DNA from: Actinomadura madurae
GTDB lineage: Bacteria; Actinomycetota; Actinomycetes; Streptosporangiales; Streptosporangiaceae
Length of the DNA stretch: 64,000 nt
Assembly: GCF_900115095.1 (NCBI RefSeq)
Contig: NZ_FOVH01000015.1
Location: forward strand, 1-64,000
Direction of reading: 5' to 3'
Shown: positions 24,900-33,490 of the stretch, piece after piece
Position numbering within the stretch: position 1 is the stretch's first letter
Layout: each line of letters opens with the position of its first letter
Notes under the pieces: model-generated
Database searches by the model: none
The model's input: only the letters and a program-made list of their open reading frames with translations
Told to the model about the DNA's origin: nothing
Translations under genes and position numbers: made by a program

Positions 24900-26594
24900 T
24901 TACGCGTCCAGCAAGGCCCGGACGTGCGCCACCACGGAGTCGAGTGCGATCTTGGACGTCTCGCCGGTGGCGCGGACGGTGACCTCGGCGACGCCCTCGG
25001 CCAGGCCCCGGCGGCCGACGGTCACCCGGAACGGGATCCCGGTCAGCTCGACGTCGCGGAACTTCACGCCCGCCCGTTCGGGACGGTCGTCGATCACCAC
25101 CTCCGCGCCGGCGGCGGTGAGCCCGGCGTAGACGTCCTCGGCGGCCCCGGCCACGGCGGCGTCATCGGACTGGGCGGCGACCACCGCGACCTGGAACGGC
25201 GCCACGGACAACGGCCAGACGATGCCGCGCTCGTCGTGGTGGGTCTCCACGATCGAGGCCATCGCGCGCTCCACCCCGATGCCGTAGCTGCCCATCACCA
25301 CGGGGACGCGCCGCCCGTCCGGGGCGAGGACCTCGACGCCGAGCGCGCGGGAGTACCGGTCGCCGAGCTTGAAGATGTGCCCGACCTCGATCGCCCGCAG
25401 GATCGCCAGCGGCTCGCCGCAGCGGACGCACGGCTCCCCTTCCGCGACCTCGCGCAGGTCGGCCCACGTCCCGACCTCGATGTCGCGGCCGACGTCGACG
25501 CCGCGCAGGTGGACGTCGTCTGTGTTGGCGCCGGTGAACATGCCGCGGCGGCCCCGCAGCGCCTCGTCCGCGATCACCGGGAGCGCGGCGCCGACCGCGC
25601 CGAGGCTGCCCGGCAGCGCGCCCAGGGCGTCCCGGATCTCGGCCGGCTCGGCGGCGCGGATGGCGGCGGCGCCGGTCGCGTCCACGAGCTTCTGCTCGTT
25701 CAGCGGATGGTCGCCGCGGAGCAGGACCAGTGTCAGCGTGCCGTCCAGGACGTAGACGAGCGTCTTGATCTGCCGGTCGGCGGGCGCGTCGTACGCCAGC
25801 AGATCCTCGATGGTGCGGACGCCGGGCGTGTCGAAACGCTCGGGCGCGGGAAGGCCCGGCCCGTCCTGGGCGGGCGGCAGCACGGACACGGCCCGTTCGA
25901 TGTTCGCCGCGTACCCGCACCCGGGTGAGTGGACGACGAGGTCCTCGCCCACATCGGCGGGGCACATGAACTCGGTCGAGCCGGAGCCGCCCATGGTGCC
26001 GCTGGACGCCTCGCACGGCAGCGCCGGGATGCCCAGCCGCTCGAAGATCCGCACGTAGGCGCCGTGGTAGGCGTCGAACGACGCGTCGAGGCCCGCGCGG
26101 TCGATGTCGAAGCTGTAGGCGTCCTTCATGGTGAACTCGCGGGTGCGCATGAGGCCGCCCTTGGGGCGCGGCTCGTCCCGGAACTTCGTCTGGAACTGGT
26201 ACCACTGCTGCGGCAGCTGCCGGTAGGAGCTCAGCTCCCGCGCGACCGTCGCGAAGATCTCCTCGTGCGTCATGCCGAGGGCGTGCTCGGCGCCGCGCCG
26301 GTCGCGGAGCCGGAACATCTCCTGCCCCATGAGCTCCCAGCGGCCCGACCGCCGCCACGGCTCGGCCGGATGCAGCGCCGGCAGCAGCATCTCCTGCGCG
26401 CCGACCGCGTCCATCTCCTCCCGGACGATCTGGATGACCTTCGCCCGGACGCGGACCGCCATCGGCAGCAGCGAGTAGTGGCCGGCGGTCAACTGCCGGA
26501 GGAACCCCGCCCGCAGGAGCAGCCGGTGGCTCGGCGCGTCCGCCTCGGCGGGATCGTCGCGGAGGGTGGGCACGAACAGCCGGGACCAGCGCAT
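24900..26594 (-). CDS. proS: Prolyl-tRNA synthetase, bacterial type
   Basis: 564 residues, the length of bacterial-type ProRS with the editing (INS) insertion between motifs 2 and 3. Motif 1 region lies around 55-80, motif 2 is FRDEPRPKGGLMRTREFTMKDAYSFD (138-163) and motif 3 includes VMGSYGIGVERAMASIVE (about 438-455). GGSGSTEFMCP belongs to the inserted domain. It charges tRNA-Pro. It is divergent from a second, differently built ProRS only 75 bases away. Confidence 0.95.
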   Translation of the reverse strand: MRWSRLFVPTLRDDPAEADAPSHRLLLRAGFLRQLTAGHYSLLPMAVRVRAKVIQIVREEMDAVGAQEMLLPALHPAEPWRRSGRWELMGQEMFRLRDRRGAEHALGMTHEEIFATVARELSSYRQLPQQWYQFQTKFRDEPRPKGGLMRTREFTMKDAYSFDIDRAGLDASFDAYHGAYVRIFERLGIPALPCEASSGTMGGSGSTEFMCPADVGEDLVVHSPGCGYAANIERAVSVLPPAQDGPGLPAPERFDTPGVRTIEDLLAYDAPADRQIKTLVYVLDGTLTLVLLRGDHPLNEQKLVDATGAAAIRAAEPAEIRDALGALPGSLGAVGAALPVIADEALRGRRGMFTGANTDDVHLRGVDVGRDIEVGTWADLREVAEGEPCVRCGEPLAILRAIEVGHIFKLGDRYSRALGVEVLAPDGRRVPVVMGSYGIGVERAMASIVETHHDERGIVWPLSVAPFQVAVVAAQSDDAAVAGAAEDVYAGLTAAGAEVVIDDRPERAGVKFRDVELTGIPFRVTVGRRGLAEGVAEVTVRATGETSKIALDSVVAHVRALLDA

Positions 26595-26669
26595 CCCGCG
26601 AGGGTAGCGAAGCGCCCGGTCGCGCGAAGTGTCATGAGACGGTGCCGCCGGTCAGTACCCTTGTATGCC

Positions 26670-28118
26670 GTGAGCCGAGAAGGTGTGACGCCGCAGAGCG
26701 AGGATTTCTCCGCCTGGTACAACGAGGTGGTCGTGCAGGCCCAGCTCGTCGACCGCGGACCGGTGCGCGGCACGATGGTCATCCGCCCGTACGGATTCCG
26801 GATGTGGGAGCTGCTCCAGGCCGACCTGGACCGGCGGATCAAGGACGCCGGGCACGACAACGCCTGCTTCCCGATGCTCATCCCGGAGTCCTACCTCAAG
26901 CGCGAGGCCGAGCACGTCGAGGGCTTCTCCCCGGAGCTCGCGGTCGTGACGCACGCCGGCGGCAAGGAGCTGGAGGAGCCGCTGATCATGCGGCCGACCT
27001 CCGAGACCGTCATCGGCGAGTACATGGCCAAGTGGATCGACTCGCACCGCGACCTGCCGCTGCTGCTGAACCAGTGGGCGAACGTCGTCCGCTGGGAGAT
27101 GCGGCCCCGGATGTTCCTGCGCACCACCGAGTTCCTCTGGCAGGAGGGCCACACCGCGCACGCCGACGAGGACGACGCGATGCGCGAGACGATGTGGGCG
27201 CTGGACGCCTACGCGGCCGTGGCGCGCGAGCTCGCGGCGATCCCCGTCGTGGCGGGGGAGAAGACGCCCGGCGAGCGGTTCGCCGGCGCCGTCCGCACGT
27301 ACACGATCGAGGGCATGATGCGGGACGGCCGCGCGCTCCAGGCCGGCACGTCGCACTACCTCGGCACCAACTTCGCCAAGGCGTTCGAGATCCAGTACCA
27401 GGACGAGGCGGGCAAGCTCACCCACGCCCACACGACGTCCTGGGGCATGAGCACCCGCATGATCGGCGGCGTGATCATGACGCACGGGGACGACAAGGGG
27501 CTCGTCCTGCCGCCGCGGCTCGCGCCCTACCAGGTGGTCGTCGTCCCGATCGGGCGCAAGGAGCAGGGCGAGCAGGCCGCCGCCGAGGCCCGCCGGCTGG
27601 GCGCCGCGATCAAGGCGACGGGCGTTCGCGTGCACGTGGACGACAACCGCCCGCAGCTGTCGCCCGGCTTCAAGTTCAACGAGTGGGAGATGCGCGGCGT
27701 CCCGATCCGCGTCGAACTGGGCAAGCGCGACATCGAGGCGGGCGTCGCGACCGTCGTCCGGCGGCTGCCGACCGTGGAGGGGCAGGGCAAGGAGCAGATC
27801 CCGCTCGACAAGGTGCCCGAGATGCTGCCCGGGATGCTCGCCGACTTCCAGTCGTTCCTGCTCGCCCGAGCCGAGAGCTTCCGCGAGGACCACACCGCGG
27901 CCGTCGACTCCTGGGACGCGTTCGCCGCGCAGGTCGCGACCGGCTGGGCGCGGGCGTTCCACTGCGGTGAGGGTGCGTGCGAGGACGAGATCAAGGCCGA
28001 GACCGCGGCGACCCCCCGGGTCATCCCGGCCGACGCGCCCGAGGAGACCGGCGCCTGCGTGAAGTGCGGCAACCCGTCCGCCTACGGCAAGCGCGTCATC
28101 TTCGGCAAGGCGTACTAG
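26670..28118 (+). CDS. proS: Prolyl-tRNA synthetase, archaeal/eukaryotic type
   Basis: 482 residues without the editing insertion. IRPYGFRMWELLQADLDRRIKD, MRPTSET (107-113), LLLNQWANVVRWEMRPRMFLRTTEFLWQEGH (motif 2) and MSTRMIGGVIMTHGDD (motif 3) are characteristic. The C-terminus has the extra domain with four Cys (HCGEGACEDE, GACVKCGNP) and ends in Tyr, as in archaeal/eukaryal ProRS. GTG 26670 is chosen because little room remains upstream; it lacks an SD and may be leaderless. A TTG at 26661 is the alternative. Confidence 0.93.
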   Translation: MSREGVTPQSEDFSAWYNEVVVQAQLVDRGPVRGTMVIRPYGFRMWELLQADLDRRIKDAGHDNACFPMLIPESYLKREAEHVEGFSPELAVVTHAGGKELEEPLIMRPTSETVIGEYMAKWIDSHRDLPLLLNQWANVVRWEMRPRMFLRTTEFLWQEGHTAHADEDDAMRETMWALDAYAAVARELAAIPVVAGEKTPGERFAGAVRTYTIEGMMRDGRALQAGTSHYLGTNFAKAFEIQYQDEAGKLTHAHTTSWGMSTRMIGGVIMTHGDDKGLVLPPRLAPYQVVVVPIGRKEQGEQAAAEARRLGAAIKATGVRVHVDDNRPQLSPGFKFNEWEMRGVPIRVELGKRDIEAGVATVVRRLPTVEGQGKEQIPLDKVPEMLPGMLADFQSFLLARAESFREDHTAAVDSWDAFAAQVATGWARAFHCGEGACEDEIKAETAATPRVIPADAPEETGACVKCGNPSAYGKRVIFGKAY

Positions 28119-28145
28119 AGGCGGACCAGAGGCCGGGGCCGCGGG

Positions 28146-28658
28146 TCAGGAGCCCTCGGTTCCGGGCGGGCGGCCGTTCGCCTTCAGCCTCGTCAGGTAC
28201 GGCTGGACGAACCACACCCACCCGCACAGCACCAGGACGACCACCGCGGTGGCGATCACCGCGCCGTCCACGTCCGACATCGCGTGCACGATCAGCGTGG
28301 TGGACGCGGTGATGGAGATCGCCAGCGCGAACGCGCCGAGGATGCCGAACTGGTTGGCGCGGTGGATCAGCAGCGGCTTCTGCCCGAGCCGGAACAGGAT
28401 CCGGTGCTGGAACACGGGGGCGATGAAGCAGATCGACGCGAGCGCCGCGCCGAACAGCGCGATGTAGAACAGCATCCTGCCCGTGTCGTCGACCTTGCGG
28501 TCGAAGTTGGTGGAGAACGGGACGGTGAGCAGGAAGGCGAACAGCACCTGTACACCGGTGGTGGCCACGCGGAAGCCCTGCAGGAGTTCCATCAACTGGC
28601 GGTCGAGCCGTTCGTGCTCGGTCTCGTTGCGGGGCTTGTCCGCGGGGTCGACGGTCAT
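28146..28658 (-). CDS. DUF6328-like membrane protein
   Basis: 170 residues. After a charged N-terminus (RNETEHERLDRQLMELLQGFRVATTGVQVLFAFLLT) there are four predicted membrane segments (about 34-50, 60-85, 105-125, 128-150). The pattern matches the DUF6328 family of small actinobacterial membrane proteins with no known function. ATG 28658 or the in-frame ATG at 28667 could be used; neither has a strong SD. Converges on the second ProRS gene. Confidence 0.8.
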   Translation of the reverse strand: MTVDPADKPRNETEHERLDRQLMELLQGFRVATTGVQVLFAFLLTVPFSTNFDRKVDDTGRMLFYIALFGAALASICFIAPVFQHRILFRLGQKPLLIHRANQFGILGAFALAISITASTTLIVHAMSDVDGAVIATAVVVLVLCGWVWFVQPYLTRLKANGRPPGTEGS

Positions 28659-28720
28659 AAATGGCATTTACCCGGCAAAGTTCGGATCAGTCCCGGGGCA
28701 CGGCCCGGCCACGGCGCGGC

Positions 28721-30697
28721 CTAGTCGAGCGTCGGCGGCTCCACCCGCAACGCGAGCATGGACACGTCGTCGCGCAGATCGCCGTCGCAGTAGGCGAGCA
28801 GCGCGCTCTCCACGGCGGCGAGCATCTCCTCCGGGCCCTTGCCCGCGTGCGCGGCGAGCGTCTCCAGCAGCCGCTCCTGGCCGAACTCCTGCCGCGTCAT
28901 GTCGCACGCCTCCAGCACCCCGTCCGAATGCAGGATCAGCGTGTCGCCGACGGTCAGGTCGATCGTGTCGAGCCCGGCCTCGAAGTCCTCGAACAGGCCG
29001 AGCGGGACGCCGCCGCGCGACGCCGACCTGATCACCCCGTCGGCGCGCACCACGATGGCCGGCGGATGCCCCGCGGTGCCGAGCGACGCGATCACCCGCT
29101 CGGTCTCCAGCGTCACGCCCGCCATCACGGCGGTGACGAACCGGTCCTCGTCCAGCAGCGCCTCGTTCACGATGCCGAGGACGTCGGCCGGGCGGGCCTT
29201 CCACCGCGACGCGAGCCGGACGCAGTGCCGGGCCGTCGCCGTCACGGCCGCCGCGTCCTCGCCCTTGCCGCACACGTCGCCGAGGACCAGGCCCCACCCG
29301 TTCTCGGTGCGGAACACGTCGTAGAAGTCGCCGCCGACGTCCGCGCCGTGCGTGGACACCAGGTAGCGCGCCGCCACGCTCACCCCCGGGATGGCCGGGA
29401 GCCGCTTCGGCAGCAGCCCCGCCTGCAGGGTGTCGGCCACCTCGGCGCGGCGCCGGTAGAGCCGCGCCGCCCGGATCACCAGCGCCAGGTAGCGGCCGAG
29501 CCGCTGGACGACCCCGAGGTCCATCAGGTCGAACGGCCCGTACTCGCCGCCCGTGGCCAGGGTGATCGTTCCAATGGCCCGGTCGCCGTCCTCGATCGGG
29601 ACGCTGAGCAGCGACGTCGCGCCGATCTTGGCGCAGACGGGCTGCCCGTCCGGGCAGACGCCGAGCACGTCGACGTTCTCCACGTGCGGGCGCAGCGCGC
29701 TCTGCCGGGTGACGAACACGGTGTGCGGCAGCGTGTCCTCGGCCGGGTCGACCTCCTCCAGCAGCCGCGCGGCCTCGACGGAATGCTCGTCCTCCGGGCC
29801 CATCACGACCTGGCGGCGCAGCCCCGGCGACGTCCCGGCCACGTGCACGCCGCCCGTCGGGGGCCCACCCGGGACGCCGTTGCCCGGGCCGGTCAGGTCG
29901 ATGAACGCCCAGTCCGCCAGCTCGGCGGCCAGCAGCCGGGCGCACCGCCGGACGGCCACCGTCTCGTTGAAGACCGGCTCGTCCAGCAGCAGCTCGCTGG
30001 CGGTCGCGAGGACGTCCATCCGGTGCACGATCGTGGCCACGGCCTCGTCGTCGCCGGGCCCGCCCTCGACGGTCCGCGCCCGGCCGCCCTTGGCGCGGGG
30101 GCTCTTGGCGGTCTCGTCTCCGGAGGGGGTCGTCGTCGGCCCGGCGGCCACCACGACCATCGGGTCGGGCTCGCCGCGGATCCACACCCGGGCCATCGTC
30201 ACCACGGCGTCGACCGGGTGGTCGCGGCCGAGGAAGCGGACGCTGACGCGGCGGCGCCGTCCCGTCCGGACCGCCGCCGCGAGCTGCGACCGCACCGCCG
30301 CGCGGGTCGCCAGGTCGCAGAAGGCCGTGAACTGCTTGCCCGACACGTACCCCGACGACGTCCCGAGCAGCGCGGCCGCCTGCCGGTTCACCCGCCGGAC
30401 GCTCGCCGACCGGTCCAGCAGGAACAGTGGCACCGGGGCGTCCTGGAAGACGGTCCGCAGCACGCGGCGCTCGTTCTCGGCGGCGGTCGAGTCGCCCGCC
30501 TCGCCGGCCTGCTCGCCGCCGATCGTACGCATCACGGTCAGCGCGAGCTCCAGCTCGACCAGGGCGGCGTCCAGCGTCGCGCGCAGGTCGGGTTCGGGCA
30601 CGCCGGCGGCCTGGCGCAGCTCGCCGATGCGCCCTTCGAGCTCCGAGATCTCCTGCGGCAGGGACCCCGGTTCGAGCTGGTCACGCTGATCGTGCAT
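28721..30697 (-). CDS. PP2C-type SpoIIE phosphatase with PAS and GAF domains
   Basis: 658 residues. A coiled N-terminus is followed by a PAS domain (about 70-170, VFQDAPVPLFLLDRSASVRRVN), a GAF domain (about 235-420) and a SpoIIE phosphatase domain (about 430-655) with the metal-site motifs GADVGGDFYD and LGDVCGKGED and the closing HSDGVLEA and DDVSMLAL. Such proteins dephosphorylate STAS anti-sigma-antagonists in partner-switching systems. ATG 30697 is chosen over 30721 because AGAGGAG precedes it. Its signal input is unknown. Confidence 0.9.
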   Translation of the reverse strand: MHDQRDQLEPGSLPQEISELEGRIGELRQAAGVPEPDLRATLDAALVELELALTVMRTIGGEQAGEAGDSTAAENERRVLRTVFQDAPVPLFLLDRSASVRRVNRQAAALLGTSSGYVSGKQFTAFCDLATRAAVRSQLAAAVRTGRRRRVSVRFLGRDHPVDAVVTMARVWIRGEPDPMVVVAAGPTTTPSGDETAKSPRAKGGRARTVEGGPGDDEAVATIVHRMDVLATASELLLDEPVFNETVAVRRCARLLAAELADWAFIDLTGPGNGVPGGPPTGGVHVAGTSPGLRRQVVMGPEDEHSVEAARLLEEVDPAEDTLPHTVFVTRQSALRPHVENVDVLGVCPDGQPVCAKIGATSLLSVPIEDGDRAIGTITLATGGEYGPFDLMDLGVVQRLGRYLALVIRAARLYRRRAEVADTLQAGLLPKRLPAIPGVSVAARYLVSTHGADVGGDFYDVFRTENGWGLVLGDVCGKGEDAAAVTATARHCVRLASRWKARPADVLGIVNEALLDEDRFVTAVMAGVTLETERVIASLGTAGHPPAIVVRADGVIRSASRGGVPLGLFEDFEAGLDTIDLTVGDTLILHSDGVLEACDMTRQEFGQERLLETLAAHAGKGPEEMLAAVESALLAYCDGDLRDDVSMLALRVEPPTLD

Positions 30698-30809
30698 CTG
30701 GTCTCCTCTCGTCCGCGTCAAGCGGTGGAACCAGGGCGGCTCGCGCCCGGGCGGGGCCGGACCACGATCTTCGGGGCCGCACCTCGCAGCCTATGCTCCG
30801 CGTCCGCAC

Positions 30810-31544
30810 CTAGGGCAGGCCTTGATGACCGACGATACGCTGGGCGAGCGCGGTGAGCTTCACGTGACGTGTCTGCGAGATGCGGCGCATCTCGGCGAAC
30901 GCCTCGTCGGCGTCGCAGCCGAGCGCGTGCATGAGAATCCCCTTGGCCTGGTCGACGATCGCGCGGGCCTCGACGGCCGCCTGCAGCTGGACGGCGGTGC
31001 GGTGCACGTCGTCGTACTGCCGGGAGTTCGACACGGCCGCGCTACCCTGCGCGATCAGCAGGGCGGCGATCGCGTGCCGCCCGTGCCCGAGGGCCTTCGG
31101 GCTCACCCCGTACAGCGAGAGCGTGACCAGGACGGGCGGGTTCAGGTGCGGGGTGGTGGTGAAGCAGCGCACCCCGCGGCGCAGCATGTCCGACATGGCC
31201 TCGGGCCAGCGGGTCTCGCCGAGGATGTCGTCGGACGTCAGGGCGGCCCGGTCCCGCACCACGTCGAAGATCGGGCCGTGCCCGCGGGACAGCTGCCGGT
31301 CGACGACCTCGGCGAGGTCGGGGTGGCTCGCCGCGGAGGCCAGCGGCTCGGGCCGGTCGTCCGGCGCGGACGGCTCCGGCAGCGCCCAGCGCACGCTGCT
31401 CGCACCGGCGCACCCCGGCACGGCCCGCGCGGCCAGGTCGGTCACCCGGTGCAGGGTGCCCACGTCGGAGGACTCGCCGACCATCCCCAGCCGGGCGATC
31501 TCCAGGGCGAGCTGGTCCGTGAGGACCGTTTCGGTGGACGTCAC
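30810..31544 (-). CDS. GAF-ANTAR domain RNA-binding regulator
   Basis: 244 residues. A GAF-like domain (about 15-165) is followed by an ANTAR domain (about 175-240): AVQLQAAVEARAIVDQAKGILMHALGCDADEAFAEMRRIS, which binds dual-hexaloop RNA to cause antitermination. Its target is not evident here. GTG 31544 is preceded by GGAGGG with very short spacing; an ATG at 31607 with a weak SD would add 21 Pro-rich residues. Confidence 0.85.
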   Translation of the reverse strand: MTSTETVLTDQLALEIARLGMVGESSDVGTLHRVTDLAARAVPGCAGASSVRWALPEPSAPDDRPEPLASAASHPDLAEVVDRQLSRGHGPIFDVVRDRAALTSDDILGETRWPEAMSDMLRRGVRCFTTTPHLNPPVLVTLSLYGVSPKALGHGRHAIAALLIAQGSAAVSNSRQYDDVHRTAVQLQAAVEARAIVDQAKGILMHALGCDADEAFAEMRRISQTRHVKLTALAQRIVGHQGLP

Positions 31545-31615
31545 CCCTCCGAGATTATCCTGGCGGGCGGAATGCCGAGGCGGGGGCGCGTGTGCCGGTG
31601 GCGGCATGGGGGGTC

Positions 31616-32038
31616 CTAGTTGTTGGGCGGCGCCTTGCTGATCTCGGGGAGGGGCCCGACCTCGCCGTTCGCGACGGCGAGGTCGCCGATGGAGACGATG
31701 CCGACCGGGCGCTGCTCGGCGTCCACGACGGGCAGCCGCCGGACGGCCTGCTCGCACATCAGCCGGGCCGCGGTGTCGGTGTCGTCCTCGGGGCGGATGG
31801 TGGTCAGCTCGGCCGTGCAGACGTCGCCGAGCGGCGTCAGCGCCGTGTCGCGGCTCTCGGCGACCGCGCGGACGACGATGTCACGGTCGGTGACGAGACC
31901 GCAGAGGCGGCCGGCGAACGTGACGAGCACGTCGCCGATCCCCTGGTCCCGCATGAGGCGGGCCGCCTCGTACAGCGTGGCGTCCAGCGGAAGCGACTTC
32001 GGTGGCGCCGTCATCACGTCACCGACCCTTGGTGGCAT
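31616..32038 (-). CDS. Tandem CBS-domain protein
   Basis: 140 residues made of two CBS domains: VGDVMTAPPKSLPLDATLYEAARLM, GLVTDRDIVVRAVA, then the second repeat ending RRLPVVDAEQRPVGIVSIGDLAVA. These bind adenosyl nucleotides in many proteins; as a stand-alone pair the function is unknown. ATG 32038 has GGGAGG upstream; the GTG at 32047 is in frame but too close to that SD. Confidence 0.88.
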   Translation of the reverse strand: MPPRVGDVMTAPPKSLPLDATLYEAARLMRDQGIGDVLVTFAGRLCGLVTDRDIVVRAVAESRDTALTPLGDVCTAELTTIRPEDDTDTAARLMCEQAVRRLPVVDAEQRPVGIVSIGDLAVANGEVGPLPEISKAPPNN

Positions 32039-32149
32039 CGCGCGCACATCCTCCCGATTCGCCGGCGGCTCGCGTGGCCCGTGTGCGCGCCCTACCCACG
32101 GTCGGCGCGCCTATGCGGACGGTTCGGCATCACGTCGCGATCCGCACGT

Positions 32150-32524
32150 TTAAAACGCGAACACGCTGCCGGTCCGCGACCGCATGACGCAGTCGTTGCC
32201 GTACTCGGCCCTGAAACGCGCGGGCTTCCCGCGCCACCGCCCCTCGGCGCGGGCGATGACGGGCGCGTACACGTCGGCGCACATCCGCCCGTCCGGCGCG
32301 TGCTCGAACGCCCCGCCGGACCCGCTCAACTCCAGGCACGCCCGCGCGGCGTCCGGATGCCCGCCTCTGGGCGGGTCGCAACGCAACGTGACCGCCCTGG
32401 CCCCGGAGGGCTGCTCCCCGGGATGCGTGACGGAGAGCCGCAGCGACGTCTCCGCCCCAGAAGGCGCGGCCACCAGGAGAGCGACCACGGCACCCACGAC
32501 CACACCGGCGGCCAGATTAGGCAT
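32150..32524 (-). CDS. Subtilisin inhibitor-like (SSI) secreted protease inhibitor with acidic P1
   Basis: 124 residues with a signal peptide (about 1-24, cleavage after PSGA). The mature part has the SSI disulfide layout: Cys49-Cys63 and Cys82-Cys112, with ARAVTLRCDPP, HPDAARACLEL, MCADVYAPV, FRAEYGNDCVM and a terminal VFAF. Aligned to Streptomyces SSI (MCPMVYDPV, P1 Met73), the reactive bond falls at Asp84-Val85, so P1 is Asp rather than Met, Lys or Arg. ATG 32524 has SD GGGAG. SSI proteins inhibit extracellular serine proteases and often substrates of transglutaminase. Confidence 0.9.
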   Translation of the reverse strand: MPNLAAGVVVGAVVALLVAAPSGAETSLRLSVTHPGEQPSGARAVTLRCDPPRGGHPDAARACLELSGSGGAFEHAPDGRMCADVYAPVIARAEGRWRGKPARFRAEYGNDCVMRSRTGSVFAF

Positions 32525-32600
32525 CGACACTCCCGACGCGAAGAGGCTTCGTCGCGAAGTGTACCGACGTGATAACGGACCGTGCGCGAAAACGAACGAT

Positions 32601-32625
32601 CCCGCAGCCACGGGGCAGCTGCGGG
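32601..32625 (-). terminator. Rho-independent terminator downstream of the sigma factor gene
   Basis: CCCGCAGC (32601-32608) pairs with GCTGCGGG (32618-32625) across a 9-base loop; on the minus strand it is followed by a T-rich run (ATCGTTCGTTTT). It ends transcription coming from the sigma factor side before the SSI gene. Confidence 0.75.
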
Positions 32626-32802
32626 ACCATGATTCGAAGCAAGGCCCGGTAAGGCGCCCAGCCGCGGCCGAACCACGCAACAACCTCAATGGTTGCGATC
32701 GCGTCCGAAGGCAGGGGCGAGCGAAGCGAGACCCTGATCGCGCAGCGAGCCGCAAGGCGAGCCGGAGCGATGCCGGCGATCGCCCGCGGTGCCCGACGAT
32801 GG

Positions 32803-32886
32803 AGGGCCGCCAGGCCCGAAGGAGGAGGGCACTGCAATGAACACAGCAGGGCCGCCAGGCCCGAAGGAGGAGGGCACTGCAATAAA
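32803..32886. repeat. Two-copy tandem repeat, 45-base period
   Basis: AGGGCCGCCAGGCCCGAAGG and the following 16 bases up to ACTGCAAT are identical at 32803-32838 and 32848-32883. The unit contains GGGCCGCCAGGCCC, able to fold on itself, and GGAGGAGGG. It starts 5 bases beyond the sigma factor stop, so it lies in that transcript's 3' end. Confidence 0.85.
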
Positions 32887-32890
32887 CGCG

Positions 32891-33490
32891 CTAAGCAGCC
32901 AGAACGTGGTCGGAGAGGGACTGGCGGAGTTGCTTGCGGCCGCGGTGGAGGCGGGACATGACCGTGCCGATGGGGGTGCCCATCAGCTCGGCGATCTCCT
33001 TGTAGGGGTAGCCCTCGACGTCGGCGAGGTAGACGGCGTCCCGGAAGTCCTTCGGCAGGGCGCGCAGGGCGGCGATGACCTCGGAGTCGGGGATGCGGTC
33101 GAGGGCCTCGGACTCGGCGGACCGGAAGCCCGACGAGTGCGCCTCGGCGTGCGCGATCTGCCACTCCTCCAGTTCTTCGGAGCCGGCGCGCTGGGGCTCG
33201 CGCTGCTTCTTGCGGTAGGTGTTGATGAAGTTGTTGGTGAGGATGCGGTGCAGCCAGGCCTTGAGGTTCGTGCCCTCCTGGAACTGGTGGAAGTTGACGT
33301 AGGCCTTGGCCAGGGTCTCCTGAACGAGGTCCTCGGCGTCGGCGGAGTTGCGGGTCATGCGGACGGCGCTGGCGTACAGCGGGTCGGCGAGCGGCAGGAC
33401 GTCGCGCTCGTAGCGCCGCGCGTTCTCGGCCGTCGCGGCGCCCGCGGCGTCGCGGCTCGTGCGGCGGACAGGCGTGGTGACAGCGGTCAT
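32891..33490 (-). CDS. sigR: ECF sigma factor, SigR/SigH type
   Basis: 199 residues. Region 2 (about 35-100) reads YASAVRMTRNSADAEDLVQETLAKAY, then WLHRILTNNFINTYRKKQREP; region 4 (about 138-190) reads ALRALPKDFRDAVYLADVEGYPYKEIAELMGTPIGTVMSRLHRGRKQL. This is the thiol-stress SigR/SigH (ECF12) group. ATG 33490 has SD GGGGAG; the upstream in-frame ATG at 33532 is less likely. Family members are normally followed by the zinc anti-sigma factor RsrA, but none follows here. The symbol is by similarity. Confidence 0.88.
   Translation of the reverse strand: MTAVTTPVRRTSRDAAGAATAENARRYERDVLPLADPLYASAVRMTRNSADAEDLVQETLAKAYVNFHQFQEGTNLKAWLHRILTNNFINTYRKKQREPQRAGSEELEEWQIAHAEAHSSGFRSAESEALDRIPDSEVIAALRALPKDFRDAVYLADVEGYPYKEIAELMGTPIGTVMSRLHRGRKQLRQSLSDHVLAA

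Larger units (their letters stand above)
32525..32890. other. Gene-free spacer with repeats between SSI and sigma factor genes
   Basis: 366 bases without a supported gene. It holds the hairpin terminator at 32601-32625, a GCGAGCGAAGCGAG element at 32717-32730 resembling the repeat inside the permease gene at 4.4 kb, and two copies of a 36-base unit at 32803-32838 and 32848-32883. No anti-sigma gene could be read here on either strand. Confidence 0.7.

Noticed and set aside
32601..32690. A tRNA-like stretch with GATTCGAA and a neighbouring stem
   Set aside because: No acceptor or anticodon stem can be folded; the stem is better explained as a terminator.
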